From contig NZ_NPDM01000002.1 of the NCBI RefSeq assembly GCF_002812085.1, positions 62,001 through 126,000 of the forward strand: a stretch of 64,000 nt of DNA, given 5' to 3'. Below, piece by piece: positions 1 to 8,748 of the stretch. The notes under the pieces were generated by a model. That model was not told the origin of the DNA. It ran no database searches and saw only the letters and a program-made list of their open reading frames with translations. The position numbers and the translations under genes are program-made. This DNA comes from Leptospira levettii (GTDB taxonomy: Bacteria > Spirochaetota > Leptospiria > Leptospirales > Leptospiraceae). Each line of letters begins with the position of its first letter. Position 1 is the first letter of the stretch.

Positions 1-195
1 GTCTATGTTTTAGCAGTTGTTTTTCGGAAATCAATGGAAGAGTCACGACAAATTATGTGGAAGGCACATACAGAAGGGTCTGCTGTTTGTGGGGTGTATT
101 CATTAGACATTGCACGCACAAAAGTAGAGGAAGTACATAAGTTAGCTGATGAGGCTGGTCACCCCTTACAATGCCAATTGGCAAAAGAGGAATAA
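1..195 (+). CDS. clpS: ATP-dependent Clp protease adaptor ClpS (3' part only)
   Basis: Frame 1 is open from the window edge to the TAA at 193-195 and encodes the last 64 residues of a ClpS-type adaptor. The visible part has the family's 'VLAVVFRKSM...MWKAHTEG' helix region and the 'CGVYSLDIA...K' strand before the C-terminal helix. ClpS binds the N-domain of ClpA and delivers N-degron substrates to ClpAP in the cytoplasm. The next gene is clpA, 2 nt downstream, which is the usual clpS-clpA arrangement and supports the call. The 5' end and start codon lie outside the window. Confidence 0.9.
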   Translation, partial: VYVLAVVFRKSMEESRQIMWKAHTEGSAVCGVYSLDIARTKVEEVHKLADEAGHPLQCQLAKEE

Positions 196-197
196 AT

Positions 198-2471
198 ATG
201 AATTTTTCAATAGATTTAGAAAAAACCTTAGAACTGGCGCAAAAAGAAGCGACCAAATACCATCATGAATTTGTAACACTGGAACATTTATTATACGGCC
301 TTACCTATAACGAAAAAACAAAAGATGTACTAGTAAATGTGGGTTGTGATTTGGATTTACTTCGTAAGGAGTTACTTGCGTACTTTGAGGAGGATTTATC
401 TTCCATATCCGTACCGAATTTAAAAATCCAACCAAAATATACGGTAGGTGTGCAGTTTGTAATTCAATTTGCTGCCTTTCATGTTCAGAATTCTGGAAAA
501 GAAGAAGTGGATGGAAATAATGTTTTAGTTGCTCTTTTTCGGGAAGAAGATAGCCAAGCTTGTTATTTATTAGCAAAACAAGACATCAAACGATTGGATG
601 TGATCAAATACATCTCCCATGGATTGAAAAAAGAAAACGATTCAAATGAACCAGAAGAATCCTATGAAGAGGAATCCTTAGAGGAAGAAACCGAAGGTAA
701 ATCCAAACAGTCTGCATTGGAAAAATTCTGTGTGAATTTGACCGAAAAAGCAAAATCAGGAACATTAGACCCTTGTATTGGAAGGGAAACGGAAATCCAA
801 AGGACAATCCACATCCTTTCTAGACGAAGGAAAAACAATCCTATTTTTGTGGGAGAAGCTGGAGTTGGTAAAACATCGATTGTGGAAGGCCTTGCGGAAA
901 GAGTTGTCCAAGGAAAAGTTCCTAAAAGTTTATTGGGATTGGAAATTTATTCTTTGGATATGGGACTTGTCATGGCTGGAACCAAATTTAGAGGTGAGTT
1001 TGAAGAAAGGCTAAAAGCAATTTTACAAGAGTTAGTGGGAAAACCTGAAAAGGTCATTTTTATAGATGAAATCCATACCATCGTTGGGGCAGGAGCGGTG
1101 TCTGGTGGGAGTCTTGATGCATCAAATTTAATGAAACCAGCCCTAGCCAATGGTGAACTTAAGTGTATTGGAACCACTACTTATAAAGAATACAAATCCA
1201 TTTTTGAAAAAGACCATGCCTTATCACGCAGATTTCAAAAAATTGAAGTGGTTGAACCTTCCAGAGAGGACGCCATACAGATATTAAACGGTCTTAAGCC
1301 GAAATATGAATCCTTTCATGGTGTCCACTATAGCCAAAAAGCCATTGAAGCATGTGTGGATTTATCTACCTTACACCTTCGGGATCGATTTTTACCAGAC
1401 AAAGCCATCGACCTTCTCGATGAAGCAGGTGCCTTTGTCAAGTTACGAGACGAAAACAAAGAAAAATCAAAAAAGACTGTTGGTATTTTCGAAATTGAAT
1501 CCTTGGTATCCAAAATCGCAAAGATCCCAGAAAAAACAGTCAAAGCTGATGACAAAAAGAAATTAGAATCCTTGGATTCCGAAATCAAAACCATTGTTTT
1601 TGGACAGGACCATGCCATCGATCAAATTGTGGATGCCATTCATTATTCACGTTCGGGACTTGGGGATGAAGGAAAACCAATTGGTAGTTTTTTATTTGTA
1701 GGTCCTACAGGTGTTGGTAAAACAGAAGTAGCAAAAACACTCGCAGATAAAATGGGAATTCAATTTCTCCGTTTTGATATGAGTGAGTATATGGAAAAAC
1801 ATTCTGTATCACGACTTATCGGTAGCCCTCCCGGTTATGTGGGTTATGACCAAGGAGGTCAACTCACGGATGCGATTACCAAAACACCCCATTGTGTGCT
1901 TCTCTTTGATGAAATTGAAAAAGCCCATGAGGATATTTATAACATCCTTTTACAAGTGATGGACCATGCTACTTTAACAGATAGTACAGGGAAAAAAGCA
2001 GATTTTAAAAATGTAATCCTAATTTTGACAACAAATACAGGAGCACAGGAAAGTTCTAAACCACTTCTTGGTTTTGATTCGGATCGTTATGATGATCGTT
2101 CATTAAAAGCAATCGAAAGGACATTTACTCCTGAGTTTCGTAACCGTTTAACAGCAGTCATAGAATTTAATTCCCTATCCATTGCCATTGTTGAACAAGT
2201 TGTCAAACGAATGTTTCAAACTTTACAAAATAAAGCAAAAGAAAAAGGAATTCAATTGGACATCACGGAGAAGGCGGTCAGGTATTTAGCGGAAACCGGA
2301 TATGACAAGGCAATGGGAGCAAGGCCCATCCAAAGGATCATCAATTCGGAAATAGGCAAACCGTTATCGAAAAAACTACTTTTTCATAAAGACAAAGTGA
2401 AGGCATTTTTGGTGGACTTACAAGAAAATCTCGGAAATTCAAAATTAGAAATACTAGAAGTAGAAACTTGA
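198..2471 (+). CDS. clpA: ATP-dependent Clp protease ATP-binding subunit ClpA
   Basis: A 757-residue AAA+ unfoldase that feeds substrates to ClpP. It has an N-terminal Clp repeat domain (about residues 1-150), a first AAA domain with Walker A GEAGVGKTS near residue 218 and an FIDEIH Walker B, and a second AAA domain with GPTGVGKTE near residue 501 followed by the Clp signature IGSPPGYVGY. There is no long coiled-coil M domain, which separates it from ClpB. The ClpP-docking loop appears to read LLGF rather than the enterobacterial IGL. I chose ATG 198 because GAGGAA lies just upstream and the start falls 2 nt after the clpS stop; an in-frame ATG at 171 would lie inside clpS. It is cotranscribed with clpS. 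Confidence 0.95.
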   Translation: MNFSIDLEKTLELAQKEATKYHHEFVTLEHLLYGLTYNEKTKDVLVNVGCDLDLLRKELLAYFEEDLSSISVPNLKIQPKYTVGVQFVIQFAAFHVQNSGKEEVDGNNVLVALFREEDSQACYLLAKQDIKRLDVIKYISHGLKKENDSNEPEESYEEESLEEETEGKSKQSALEKFCVNLTEKAKSGTLDPCIGRETEIQRTIHILSRRRKNNPIFVGEAGVGKTSIVEGLAERVVQGKVPKSLLGLEIYSLDMGLVMAGTKFRGEFEERLKAILQELVGKPEKVIFIDEIHTIVGAGAVSGGSLDASNLMKPALANGELKCIGTTTYKEYKSIFEKDHALSRRFQKIEVVEPSREDAIQILNGLKPKYESFHGVHYSQKAIEACVDLSTLHLRDRFLPDKAIDLLDEAGAFVKLRDENKEKSKKTVGIFEIESLVSKIAKIPEKTVKADDKKKLESLDSEIKTIVFGQDHAIDQIVDAIHYSRSGLGDEGKPIGSFLFVGPTGVGKTEVAKTLADKMGIQFLRFDMSEYMEKHSVSRLIGSPPGYVGYDQGGQLTDAITKTPHCVLLFDEIEKAHEDIYNILLQVMDHATLTDSTGKKADFKNVILILTTNTGAQESSKPLLGFDSDRYDDRSLKAIERTFTPEFRNRLTAVIEFNSLSIAIVEQVVKRMFQTLQNKAKEKGIQLDITEKAVRYLAETGYDKAMGARPIQRIINSEIGKPLSKKLLFHKDKVKAFLVDLQENLGNSKLEILEVET

Positions 2472-2517
2472 TGGTTGAATCTTAGAGAAAGGTATTTTCA
2501 TTTCCATTCAAAATATT

Positions 2518-3069
2518 CTAATGGGAATGTAGGAATACCTCATCCTCTTTTTTAAAACTTAAGTATCCGAATAGAAAGGCAAAAAACAAGGAGCCTAGGA
2601 AAAGGTAAAATGTGATTTGAGTTGTCACCTCACTTGCATTGACAAAATCATAATATGTTCTTTTTGGTTCCAAATATCCCCATATCACAATAATCGCAGA
2701 GACCATTTCAGTTGCAAAAAACCAGATTCTTGTCCAAGAAGATTTCCAAAAACCCAAGAAGAAAAAATTAAGTAAACTGATTAAGATAAAAATCGAATTC
2801 AGTTTCGGACTTAAAGAGATGGATTCTTTACTTTCAAAAAAAGTAATCTCATAATGGAACCAAGGTAAAACCGCAAACAAAAGTTGGAGGAATAAAAATA
2901 TAAAAAATATTTTATCATAGAATAGTTTTGTTTTCCAATAACTATATAATGATAATGTAATCCGTTTGCCTAAAAACCACCAAACTTTAAGTAAATCGGG
3001 TATTAATTTGATGGTTTCTTTTAGAAAAATTGTAAATTCAGACAATAAATTTAATAATGAATTTGTCAT
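2518..3069 (-). CDS. Hypothetical four-helix membrane protein
   Basis: A 183-residue protein that I do not recognise. Hydrophobic stretches suggest about four transmembrane helices, beginning with FFIFLFLQLLFAVLPWF and ending with FYLFLGSLFFAFLFGYL. The first 45 residues look amphipathic and cytoplasmic. The C-terminus is short and charged (KKEDEVFLHSH). Its ATG overlaps the stop of the upstream ridA-like gene by 4 nt (3066-3069), so the two are almost certainly translationally coupled. No catalytic motif is visible and function is unknown. Confidence 0.7.
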   Translation of the reverse strand: MTNSLLNLLSEFTIFLKETIKLIPDLLKVWWFLGKRITLSLYSYWKTKLFYDKIFFIFLFLQLLFAVLPWFHYEITFFESKESISLSPKLNSIFILISLLNFFFLGFWKSSWTRIWFFATEMVSAIIVIWGYLEPKRTYYDFVNASEVTTQITFYLFLGSLFFAFLFGYLSFKKEDEVFLHSH

Positions 3070-3530
3070 TCTACTTCAACTGTCATTTCTAATTCTACAC
3101 TTGCATTAAGAGGTAAGGAACTCACCCCGATGGCAAATCTCGCATGTTTTCCATTTTCGCCAAAAATTTGGCCAACAAGTTCAGATGCTCCATTGGCAAC
3201 TAAGTGTTGTTCTGTGAAGTTTTCATCACTTGCCACATAAACTCCGATTTTCACAACGGATTTTATTTGGTCTAAGGAACTTATCTGCAATAATAAAGCC
3301 GAAAGTGCATTGAGTAAACACTGCTTTGCTTCCTCTTTCGCTTCCTCAAGAGTGACCTCTTTTCCAACTTTTCCTATTTTTCGTAATTTTCCGGCGACCA
3401 AAGGAAGTTGGCCGGAAGTAAAAACCAAATTACCAGAACGTTTGGAAGGAATATAGGCAGCAAGAGCCGCTGGAACGGGAGGGATTTGGATCCCAAGTGC
3501 ATTCAATTGATCCGTAATAGCCATTGCCAT
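3066..3530 (-). CDS. RidA/YjgF/YER057c/UK114 family protein
   Basis: A 154-residue member of the RidA superfamily, slightly longer than E. coli RidA (128 aa), in the subgroup with the LVFTSGQLPLV block. Canonical RidA hydrolyses reactive enamine/imine intermediates released by PLP enzymes such as threonine dehydratase. The key arginine of the family appears conserved (R131 in 'HARFAIGV'), as does the glutamate before the last strand (E146), so deaminase activity is plausible but not shown. The start could be ATG 3530 or the in-frame ATG two codons later. It is the first gene of a two-gene minus-strand unit with the membrane protein. Confidence 0.85.
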   Translation of the reverse strand: MAMAITDQLNALGIQIPPVPAALAAYIPSKRSGNLVFTSGQLPLVAGKLRKIGKVGKEVTLEEAKEEAKQCLLNALSALLLQISSLDQIKSVVKIGVYVASDENFTEQHLVANGASELVGQIFGENGKHARFAIGVSSLPLNASVELEMTVEVE

Positions 3531-3598
3531 CCAAACTATGGATTCCTTCCCTATGAGACAAAATTTTTTTTACCGAATGCAAAAATTCTAAATTCGAA

Positions 3599-3627
3599 TT
3601 GACAATTGGCAGTCAAATATGTAGAGT
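3599..3627 (+). promoter_or_regulatory. Sigma70-type promoter of the hsp20 pair
   Basis: TTGACA at 3599-3604 is a perfect -35 hexamer. It is followed after 17 nt by TAGAGT at 3622-3627, a 4/6 match to the -10 consensus. The CIRCE element at 3606-3632 covers the spacer and the -10, so bound repressor would block RNA polymerase. Start-site position is inferred only from hexamer spacing. Confidence 0.6.
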
Positions 3628-3632
3628 GCTAA
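3606..3632 (+). promoter_or_regulatory. CIRCE operator (HrcA site) 1
   Basis: The CIRCE consensus is TTAGCACTC-N9-GAGTGCTAA. Here the left arm is TTGGCAGTC (3606-3614, 7/9 matches), the spacer is exactly 9 nt (3615-3623), and the right arm GAGTGCTAA (3624-3632) is perfect. It overlaps the promoter and sits about 45 nt before the first Hsp20 start. HrcA repression with heat derepression is the established role of CIRCE. Confidence 0.8.
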
Positions 3633-3637
3633 CTAAA

Positions 3638-3664
3638 GTAGCAGACTACGGATAAGAGTGCTAA
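3638..3664 (+). promoter_or_regulatory. Second, degenerate CIRCE-like operator
   Basis: A second perfect GAGTGCTAA right arm (3656-3664) is preceded, at the required 9-nt spacing, by GTAGCAGAC (3638-3646), which matches 6/9 of the CIRCE left arm. It lies 32 nt (about three helical turns) after the first element and ends against the AAGGAG ribosome-binding site (3665-3670). Occupancy by HrcA is inference. Confidence 0.55.
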
Positions 3665-3677
3665 AAGGAGATTTTGC

Positions 3678-4121
3678 ATGTTATTTCGAATTCTAGACCC
3701 ACAAACAAAAACTAACCAGTTTTGGAGAGACTTTGATCGTTTGAACGATGAGTTGACTCGTTCCATTTTGAATGACCAATTCGGAAGTTCATCGCATTTT
3801 CCTCCTGTAAATGTGTACACAAAGGAAGATGAGGCACTGGTCACTTGCCTTTTGCCTGGGATGGACACAGACCAAATTGATATCAATGTAAAAGACAATA
3901 TGCTTTCCATCCACGGAAAGAAAAAGGCGGAAGATTTAGCAGAAGGAACAGAAGTTCATCGAAGGGAAATTTTCCACGGTGAATTCCATAGAACTCTTGA
4001 ACTTCCATTCCGAGTGAACCAAGAACAAGTTTCTGCAAAATACGTAAACGGTGTCTTAAACATTCACCTACCAAGAAGAGAAGAAGACAAACCGAAAAAA
4101 GTATCTATCAGCATCGGATAA
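3678..4121 (+). CDS. Hsp20/alpha-crystallin small heat shock protein (first copy)
   Basis: A 147-residue small heat-shock protein acting as an ATP-independent holdase for unfolding cytoplasmic proteins. It has a short N-terminal arm, the alpha-crystallin domain (about residues 37-140) with the 'NGVLNIHLPRR' motif (G followed by the IxL-type strand), and a short charged tail. AAGGAG at 3665-3670 gives an excellent ribosome-binding site 7 nt before ATG 3678. It is followed after 17 nt by a second Hsp20 gene, forming the paired small-Hsp operon known in Leptospira. The overlapping CIRCE elements predict HrcA control. Confidence 0.93.
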   Translation: MLFRILDPQTKTNQFWRDFDRLNDELTRSILNDQFGSSSHFPPVNVYTKEDEALVTCLLPGMDTDQIDINVKDNMLSIHGKKKAEDLAEGTEVHRREIFHGEFHRTLELPFRVNQEQVSAKYVNGVLNIHLPRREEDKPKKVSISIG

Positions 4122-4138
4122 GATAAGGAGAAGACGAT

Positions 4139-4540
4139 ATGAGTACACTGACAACAGATAATAAACAAACGTTAGATGAAAGAGCTGGGGTAAAGGATGT
4201 TCAACCACAAGTAAGGGTTTACTCTCCGAATGTAGATGTTTATGAAACAGAAAACATGATTTTATTCCGAGTAGAAATGCCTGGTGTAGATGAAACATCT
4301 GTTGAGATTACAATCGAAAAAGACCAACTCCAATTAGAAGGGAAATTCAAAATTGGAACGGAAGAAAAAGGTCAGGTTCGACTTGCGGAATACAAAGAAG
4401 GTAATTATTTCCGAAAGTTTACCATTAGCAAAGCGATCGATTCTGAAAAAGCTGTTGCAAAAATGAAAAACGGAATTTTAGAACTTTCGATTCCAAAAAT
4501 TGAACCGAAAAAAACAAAAATTGAAATTCGAAATTCATAA
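4139..4540 (+). CDS. Hsp20/alpha-crystallin small heat shock protein (second copy)
   Basis: A 133-residue Hsp20 family chaperone, diverged from its upstream neighbour. The alpha-crystallin domain spans about residues 24-130, with the 'NGILELSIPK' motif near the C-terminus and 'VEMPGV' in the first conserved block. AAGGAG lies upstream of the ATG with about 8 nt spacing. There is no promoter-like sequence in the 17-nt gap, so it is probably read from the CIRCE-controlled promoter of the first gene and may form mixed oligomers with it (inference). A terminator follows at 4614-4650. Confidence 0.93.
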   Translation: MSTLTTDNKQTLDERAGVKDVQPQVRVYSPNVDVYETENMILFRVEMPGVDETSVEITIEKDQLQLEGKFKIGTEEKGQVRLAEYKEGNYFRKFTISKAIDSEKAVAKMKNGILELSIPKIEPKKTKIEIRNS

Positions 4541-4613
4541 ATCAACAAAGTATGAATTTGAATCAAGGTGGATTGAGATTTTAACTTTATAGAAACAGAA
4601 ATGAACAAAATAG

Positions 4614-4650
4614 AAACCCAACAGAACAGACGTTTTGTTGGGTTTTTTTT
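4614..4650 (+). terminator. Rho-independent terminator after the hsp20 pair
   Basis: Perfect 10-bp arms AAACCCAACA (4614-4623) and TGTTGGGTTT (4636-4645) flank a 12-nt loop and run into eight T (4643-4650). It lies 73 nt after the second hsp20 stop. The convergent hisC gene ends at 4649, so the stem may serve it as well, although only three T follow on the minus strand. Confidence 0.85.
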
Positions 4651-5743
4651 ATACTAGGTCCTTTAGGGACTGGAAAAGGATATCATTTTCTTCTTTTGTT
4701 CCAATCGTAATCCGAATGAATTCCTTACAAATTCCATAGGAAAAATACCGGATGAGGATATTTTTTTCCTTTAAGGAAAGGTATAAGTGTTCTGGAGAAA
4801 TTCCTTGTTTTGGTTTGCAAAATAGAAAATTAGTAGAAGAGTTTGGGATGGTAAAACCTAAGGATTCCAAATTGGTTTTCAGGCGAGAACGTTCTGATAA
4901 AACAAGTTTTCGTTTCTCTAGGAAATATTCTTTGTCCTCATATGATGTTTCTGCAATCACTTGGTCAATGATTCCAACATTATAGGAATCTTTGAGTTTT
5001 CGGATCCAGGAAATGGTTTCAAGTGAGGAAACAATGTAACCAACACGAAGACCGGCGAGGGCATATGATTTGGAAAAGGTTCTAGAAACCAGTAGGTTTG
5101 GATAGTGTTTGATCTCTGGCATTAAACTAGCGTTTCCATCGGTAAAATCAATGTAAGCTTCATCTGACAAAACAAGACCTGGAAAAGAACGAATTAGATC
5201 TAATAGTTTTTCTTTAGGTTCTTCGATACCAGTAGGAGCATTGGGATGGGCAAAACAAAGTAACTTACCTTCTGATTTTTTAAGAGTATCAAAATCAAAA
5301 TGTAGATTTTCTAAGACTGGAACCGCTTTATATTTGGCTCCAACCATCATTTGTTCGGTAAGCACCGGGTAATAGGAATACGTTGGGTCAGGTGCAACAA
5401 CAGTGTCACCTGGACCAATAAAAGTTTGGAATAACAAACGTAAGGCTTCATCCGAACCATTGGTGACCAGGATTTGGTTTGGGTCCAAATCATAATCTTT
5501 TGCAATGAGTTCCTGTAGTTTCCTTGCATGGTAATTGGGATACTTTCGGAGTAATCCTTTTTCGATCACTTCCTCGATTGCTTTTTGGATTTTCGGAGAA
5601 GGAGGATAGGGATTTTCGTTTGTATTTAATTTGATTGTGGAAGTAGTTAGTCCTGGTTGTTCTCCTGGAGTGTAGGGAGAAAAATTTAGGAGTTCCTTTC
5701 TCACAAATAATTTTGGATCAAATTGGTTTTCCTTTGAAGCCAT
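4649..5743 (-). CDS. hisC: Histidinol-phosphate aminotransferase
   Basis: A 364-residue fold-type I PLP aminotransferase converting imidazole-acetol phosphate to histidinol phosphate with glutamate. Family features are LNTNENPYPP near residue 39, NGSDE at 95-99, HPNAPTG (N168) and the PLP-binding lysine K225 in SRTFSKSYALAG, followed by LRVGY. Length is normal for HisC. The ATG is only 3 nt downstream of the leuA stop, so it belongs to a membrane protein-leuA-hisC unit. HisC-type enzymes can also act on aromatic amino acids, so substrate breadth is open. hisD lies elsewhere (31901), so his genes are dispersed. Confidence 0.93.
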   Translation of the reverse strand: MASKENQFDPKLFVRKELLNFSPYTPGEQPGLTTSTIKLNTNENPYPPSPKIQKAIEEVIEKGLLRKYPNYHARKLQELIAKDYDLDPNQILVTNGSDEALRLLFQTFIGPGDTVVAPDPTYSYYPVLTEQMMVGAKYKAVPVLENLHFDFDTLKKSEGKLLCFAHPNAPTGIEEPKEKLLDLIRSFPGLVLSDEAYIDFTDGNASLMPEIKHYPNLLVSRTFSKSYALAGLRVGYIVSSLETISWIRKLKDSYNVGIIDQVIAETSYEDKEYFLEKRKLVLSERSRLKTNLESLGFTIPNSSTNFLFCKPKQGISPEHLYLSLKEKNILIRYFSYGICKEFIRITIGTKEENDILFQSLKDLV

Positions 5744-5746
5744 TTT

Positions 5747-7264
5747 TTACAACCGATTCAAAGCATTGATGTAGGCTTTGGCACATGCTTCAATGATATC
5801 TGTTGAATCCCCTTTACCCACAACTCGGCGTTCGCCGTCCTCCAATGTGACAGAGGCTTCCGCCATCGCATCGGTTCCTTCTGTGACAGGTGAGATCACA
5901 AGGCGAGATAAGAGTGGGGACAGTCCAGTCACGGAACTGATTGCTTTAAAGATACTATCAACAGGTCCATCACCTTTTGCTTCGCCAACTTTTGTTTCAC
6001 CTTTGCTTTGTAAGTTTACCTTTGCATAAGGTGCTTTGTCGGAACCAGTATTTTGTTCAAAAGAAATCAGTTTATAAGTTTCATCTACTTGTGAACGGCT
6101 AATTTCAGATTGGAAAAGGGCAGCAATGTCTTCGTCAAAGACTTCCTTTTTTTTATCTGCAATTTCCAAAAACCGATTGTATGCATTGTCAATTTCTTCT
6201 GGTTTTGGATCAAATCCCATACGAATGATTCGGTCCTTGAATCCAGCTCTACCTGAATGACGACCAAGCACCATACGGTTGGATTTTAAACCCACTGACT
6301 CTGGAGTCATGATTTCATAGGTTTGTCGGTTTTTGATCACACCATCTTGGTGGATACCTGATTCATGGGCAAATGCATTGGCTCCCACAATCGCTTTGTT
6401 AGGTTGTACAACCATCCCTGTAATGGTTTTTACTAAATGAGAACCACGTGTGATGAGTGTGGAATCAATCTTTGTTTCCACACCAAAGGTATCTTTTCTC
6501 GTTTTTAAAGCCATGACCACTTCTTCCATGGCTGTGTTACCTGCACGTTCACCGATTCCATTGATGGTACATTCAATCTGGCGTCCACCCGCAAGGACAG
6601 TGGCAAGGGAGTTGGCAACGGCAAGGCCTAGGTCATTATGACAATGCGCAGAAAAGATGACTTTGTCCGCACCTTTCACCTTCGTTTTTAAAAATTGAAA
6701 CAGATCCATGTATTCTTGAGGGGTGGTATAACCAACAGTATCTGGGATGTTGATTGTCGTTGCGCCTTCTTCGATTACAGCTTCAACTAACTCACGTAAG
6801 AATTCCCATTCCGATCTTGTTGCATCTTCTGGTGAAAATTCTACATCGGGTACAAAGTCTTTTGCCATTCGAACGGCAATCCTTGCCATCTCTAGGACTT
6901 CGGAAGGAGATTTCCCGAGTTTGTGTTTCATATGGATGGGAGAAGAAGCAATGAATGTATGAATGCGTTTGGATTTAGCTGGTTTTAGTGCATCTCTTGC
7001 CGCTTCTAAATCTGGGCGGAGGGCACGGGCAAGACCACAAATGGTAGGACCTTCAATTTCGCGAGCAATCCTTTCGACTGCTTTGAACTGAACAGGGGAA
7101 GAGACTGGGAAACCTGCTTCAATGATATCTACTTTCATCCTCGCAAGGTGACCCGCAATTTCTACTTTTTCGTCTTCACTCATAGCAGCGCCAGGGCACT
7201 GCTCACCGTCTCTCAAAGTCGTATCAAAAATCCGTACGTAATCTTCCATCTCCTTCCAGATCAT
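5747..7264 (-). CDS. leuA: 2-isopropylmalate synthase
   Basis: A 505-residue enzyme condensing acetyl-CoA and 2-oxoisovalerate in leucine biosynthesis. The N-terminal DRE-TIM barrel shows RIFDTTLRDGEQ and the metal-binding HCHNDLG, followed by GIGERAGN. The C-terminal LeuA dimer (allosteric) domain covers roughly the last 130 residues. The sequence resembles LeuA rather than the citramalate synthase CimA that Leptospira uses for isoleucine. I chose ATG 7264, preceded by GGGGA. An in-frame TTG at 7285 would overlap the upstream stop as TTGA and is a real alternative, and an ATG five codons further on cannot be excluded. Confidence 0.9.
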   Translation of the reverse strand: MIWKEMEDYVRIFDTTLRDGEQCPGAAMSEDEKVEIAGHLARMKVDIIEAGFPVSSPVQFKAVERIAREIEGPTICGLARALRPDLEAARDALKPAKSKRIHTFIASSPIHMKHKLGKSPSEVLEMARIAVRMAKDFVPDVEFSPEDATRSEWEFLRELVEAVIEEGATTINIPDTVGYTTPQEYMDLFQFLKTKVKGADKVIFSAHCHNDLGLAVANSLATVLAGGRQIECTINGIGERAGNTAMEEVVMALKTRKDTFGVETKIDSTLITRGSHLVKTITGMVVQPNKAIVGANAFAHESGIHQDGVIKNRQTYEIMTPESVGLKSNRMVLGRHSGRAGFKDRIIRMGFDPKPEEIDNAYNRFLEIADKKKEVFDEDIAALFQSEISRSQVDETYKLISFEQNTGSDKAPYAKVNLQSKGETKVGEAKGDGPVDSIFKAISSVTGLSPLLSRLVISPVTEGTDAMAEASVTLEDGERRVVGKGDSTDIIEACAKAYINALNRL

Positions 7265-7281
7265 AGTTTCCCCGAAGTCTG

Positions 7282-8748
7282 TCAAGGAGTATGGAAAGCA
7301 CCTGTGATCCAGCGGTATGGTTTCCCATCATCTTGCACTGGCGTTGGAGTTTGTTTGCCTTCTGTCCAAAACCGAATCGGTTTTTCTAGATCATAGGAGA
7401 CCTCTTGTCTGGTAATCGATTGGTAGAAGGTTTGGACTTCCTTTCGGGGATTGGGAAAAAAACTGAAAATCAAAATCCAAAGGAGAAGGGAAACGGGAAG
7501 GATGGGGAGAGGTATTGGATTTCTTTTTTTTGCCAATCCCCAAGAGACACCAAGGAGTCCCAAAAACCAAAGGGGAAAGAGGTAACGAATGGGATAAGGA
7601 TGGAGGTAAGTAAATCGACCCACCACCACAAGGAGGAAGAGTAAAATTGGAATCAACAAAAGAATCATTTGTTTGAGTTGGTGTGGAAACCGACGAAAAA
7701 AGAATACGAACACAAACAACAATCCGAGTAAGGATCGATTCTCATACACTAGCAGTTTGGAAAAATCATATACATAATGAATGGTTAGGAAGCTAATTTC
7801 TCCGAATGTTTTTGTTTGGAGAGAACCTAATAAAATTCCAAAACTGTTGGGAATCTGGAGTTTTGTTTTGAGGGAGTAAAGAATGAGTTCCATGATGATG
7901 AAATAAAACGGAATGAAAAGAAAGGAAAAAATGGATTTTTTCTGAATCAACATTTTCCAATCTTTAGAATCCATTTCCGAATATTTGATAATGACCAAAC
8001 AAAAGATCCCAATACAAAAAGAGAATCGATCGGAAATGTATAAGAGGCTAAAACCGAATAAAAATAGAAACCTAGAAACTGGTTTTGGTAAAAACAATTT
8101 GGAAAATAAGAAACTTCGATTTATCTTTGTTTTGTGATCATACTCTGGTTGTTTTGGGAAAGAGGAAGTGGGATTTTCATTTGATTGGAATTGGTAATAA
8201 AGACTTACGAGGAATAGGCTAAAGAAAAAACCTGTACTATGGTGGGCATTCGAAAGAAAATGCACCAAGGGTAGGGGTTTATCTCCTAAAGATGCACCGA
8301 GTAAGGAAAAGACTGTGAATAAGGTTTGGAACCAGATTAAGAATTGGATTGTTTTTTCTTTGGATACCTTCGATGACAAAACCATATACAATCCTAATTG
8401 AAGGAAAACCATTTGCACCACACCGTAAATAGTAGGCAGATACAAAAAAGGGAATACCCAGTACAAGATGGCCATACACCCTATGTCGGGAAAAAAATAG
8501 GGAGAAGGGGGTAGATACCAATGTAAAATTCCTTCTCCTCTCATCCAATCTTTCACAAATAGTGGTGTATACAGTTGGTCAGCAGAGTATAAGGGAATAA
8601 AATAAATAGTTTCGCATAACAAGTAATTAATGATACTAGAAATACTTAAAAATAGTATCAAAACCATTTCTTCTTTCCCTTTGGCCTGTTTCCAAGATGA
8701 GTAGAAATATGATTGGAAAAAATTTCTGACGATTAGGATTGGATTCAT
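7282..8748 (-). CDS. Polytopic membrane protein, possibly GT-C-like
   Basis: A protein of about 488 residues with roughly ten hydrophobic helices. It is not a family I can name. After the first helix comes a loop with SADQLY and a later FPDIG. An acidic residue in the first extracytoplasmic loop followed by many helices recalls GT-C lipid-linked-sugar glycosyltransferases, but this is weak inference. ATG 8748 is directly back to back with the divergent ATG 8749; an in-frame TTG at 8760 would extend it into the neighbour. It is the first gene of a unit with leuA and hisC, with no obvious metabolic link. Confidence 0.6.
   Translation of the reverse strand: MNPILIVRNFFQSYFYSSWKQAKGKEEMVLILFLSISSIINYLLCETIYFIPLYSADQLYTPLFVKDWMRGEGILHWYLPPSPYFFPDIGCMAILYWVFPFLYLPTIYGVVQMVFLQLGLYMVLSSKVSKEKTIQFLIWFQTLFTVFSLLGASLGDKPLPLVHFLSNAHHSTGFFFSLFLVSLYYQFQSNENPTSSFPKQPEYDHKTKINRSFLFSKLFLPKPVSRFLFLFGFSLLYISDRFSFCIGIFCLVIIKYSEMDSKDWKMLIQKKSIFSFLFIPFYFIIMELILYSLKTKLQIPNSFGILLGSLQTKTFGEISFLTIHYVYDFSKLLVYENRSLLGLLFVFVFFFRRFPHQLKQMILLLIPILLFLLVVVGRFTYLHPYPIRYLFPLWFLGLLGVSWGLAKKRNPIPLPILPVSLLLWILIFSFFPNPRKEVQTFYQSITRQEVSYDLEKPIRFWTEGKQTPTPVQDDGKPYRWITGAFHTP

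Noticed and set aside
171..197. In-frame ATG upstream of the clpA start
   Set aside because: It lies inside clpS and lacks a ribosome-binding site; ATG 198 has GAGGAA at a sensible distance.
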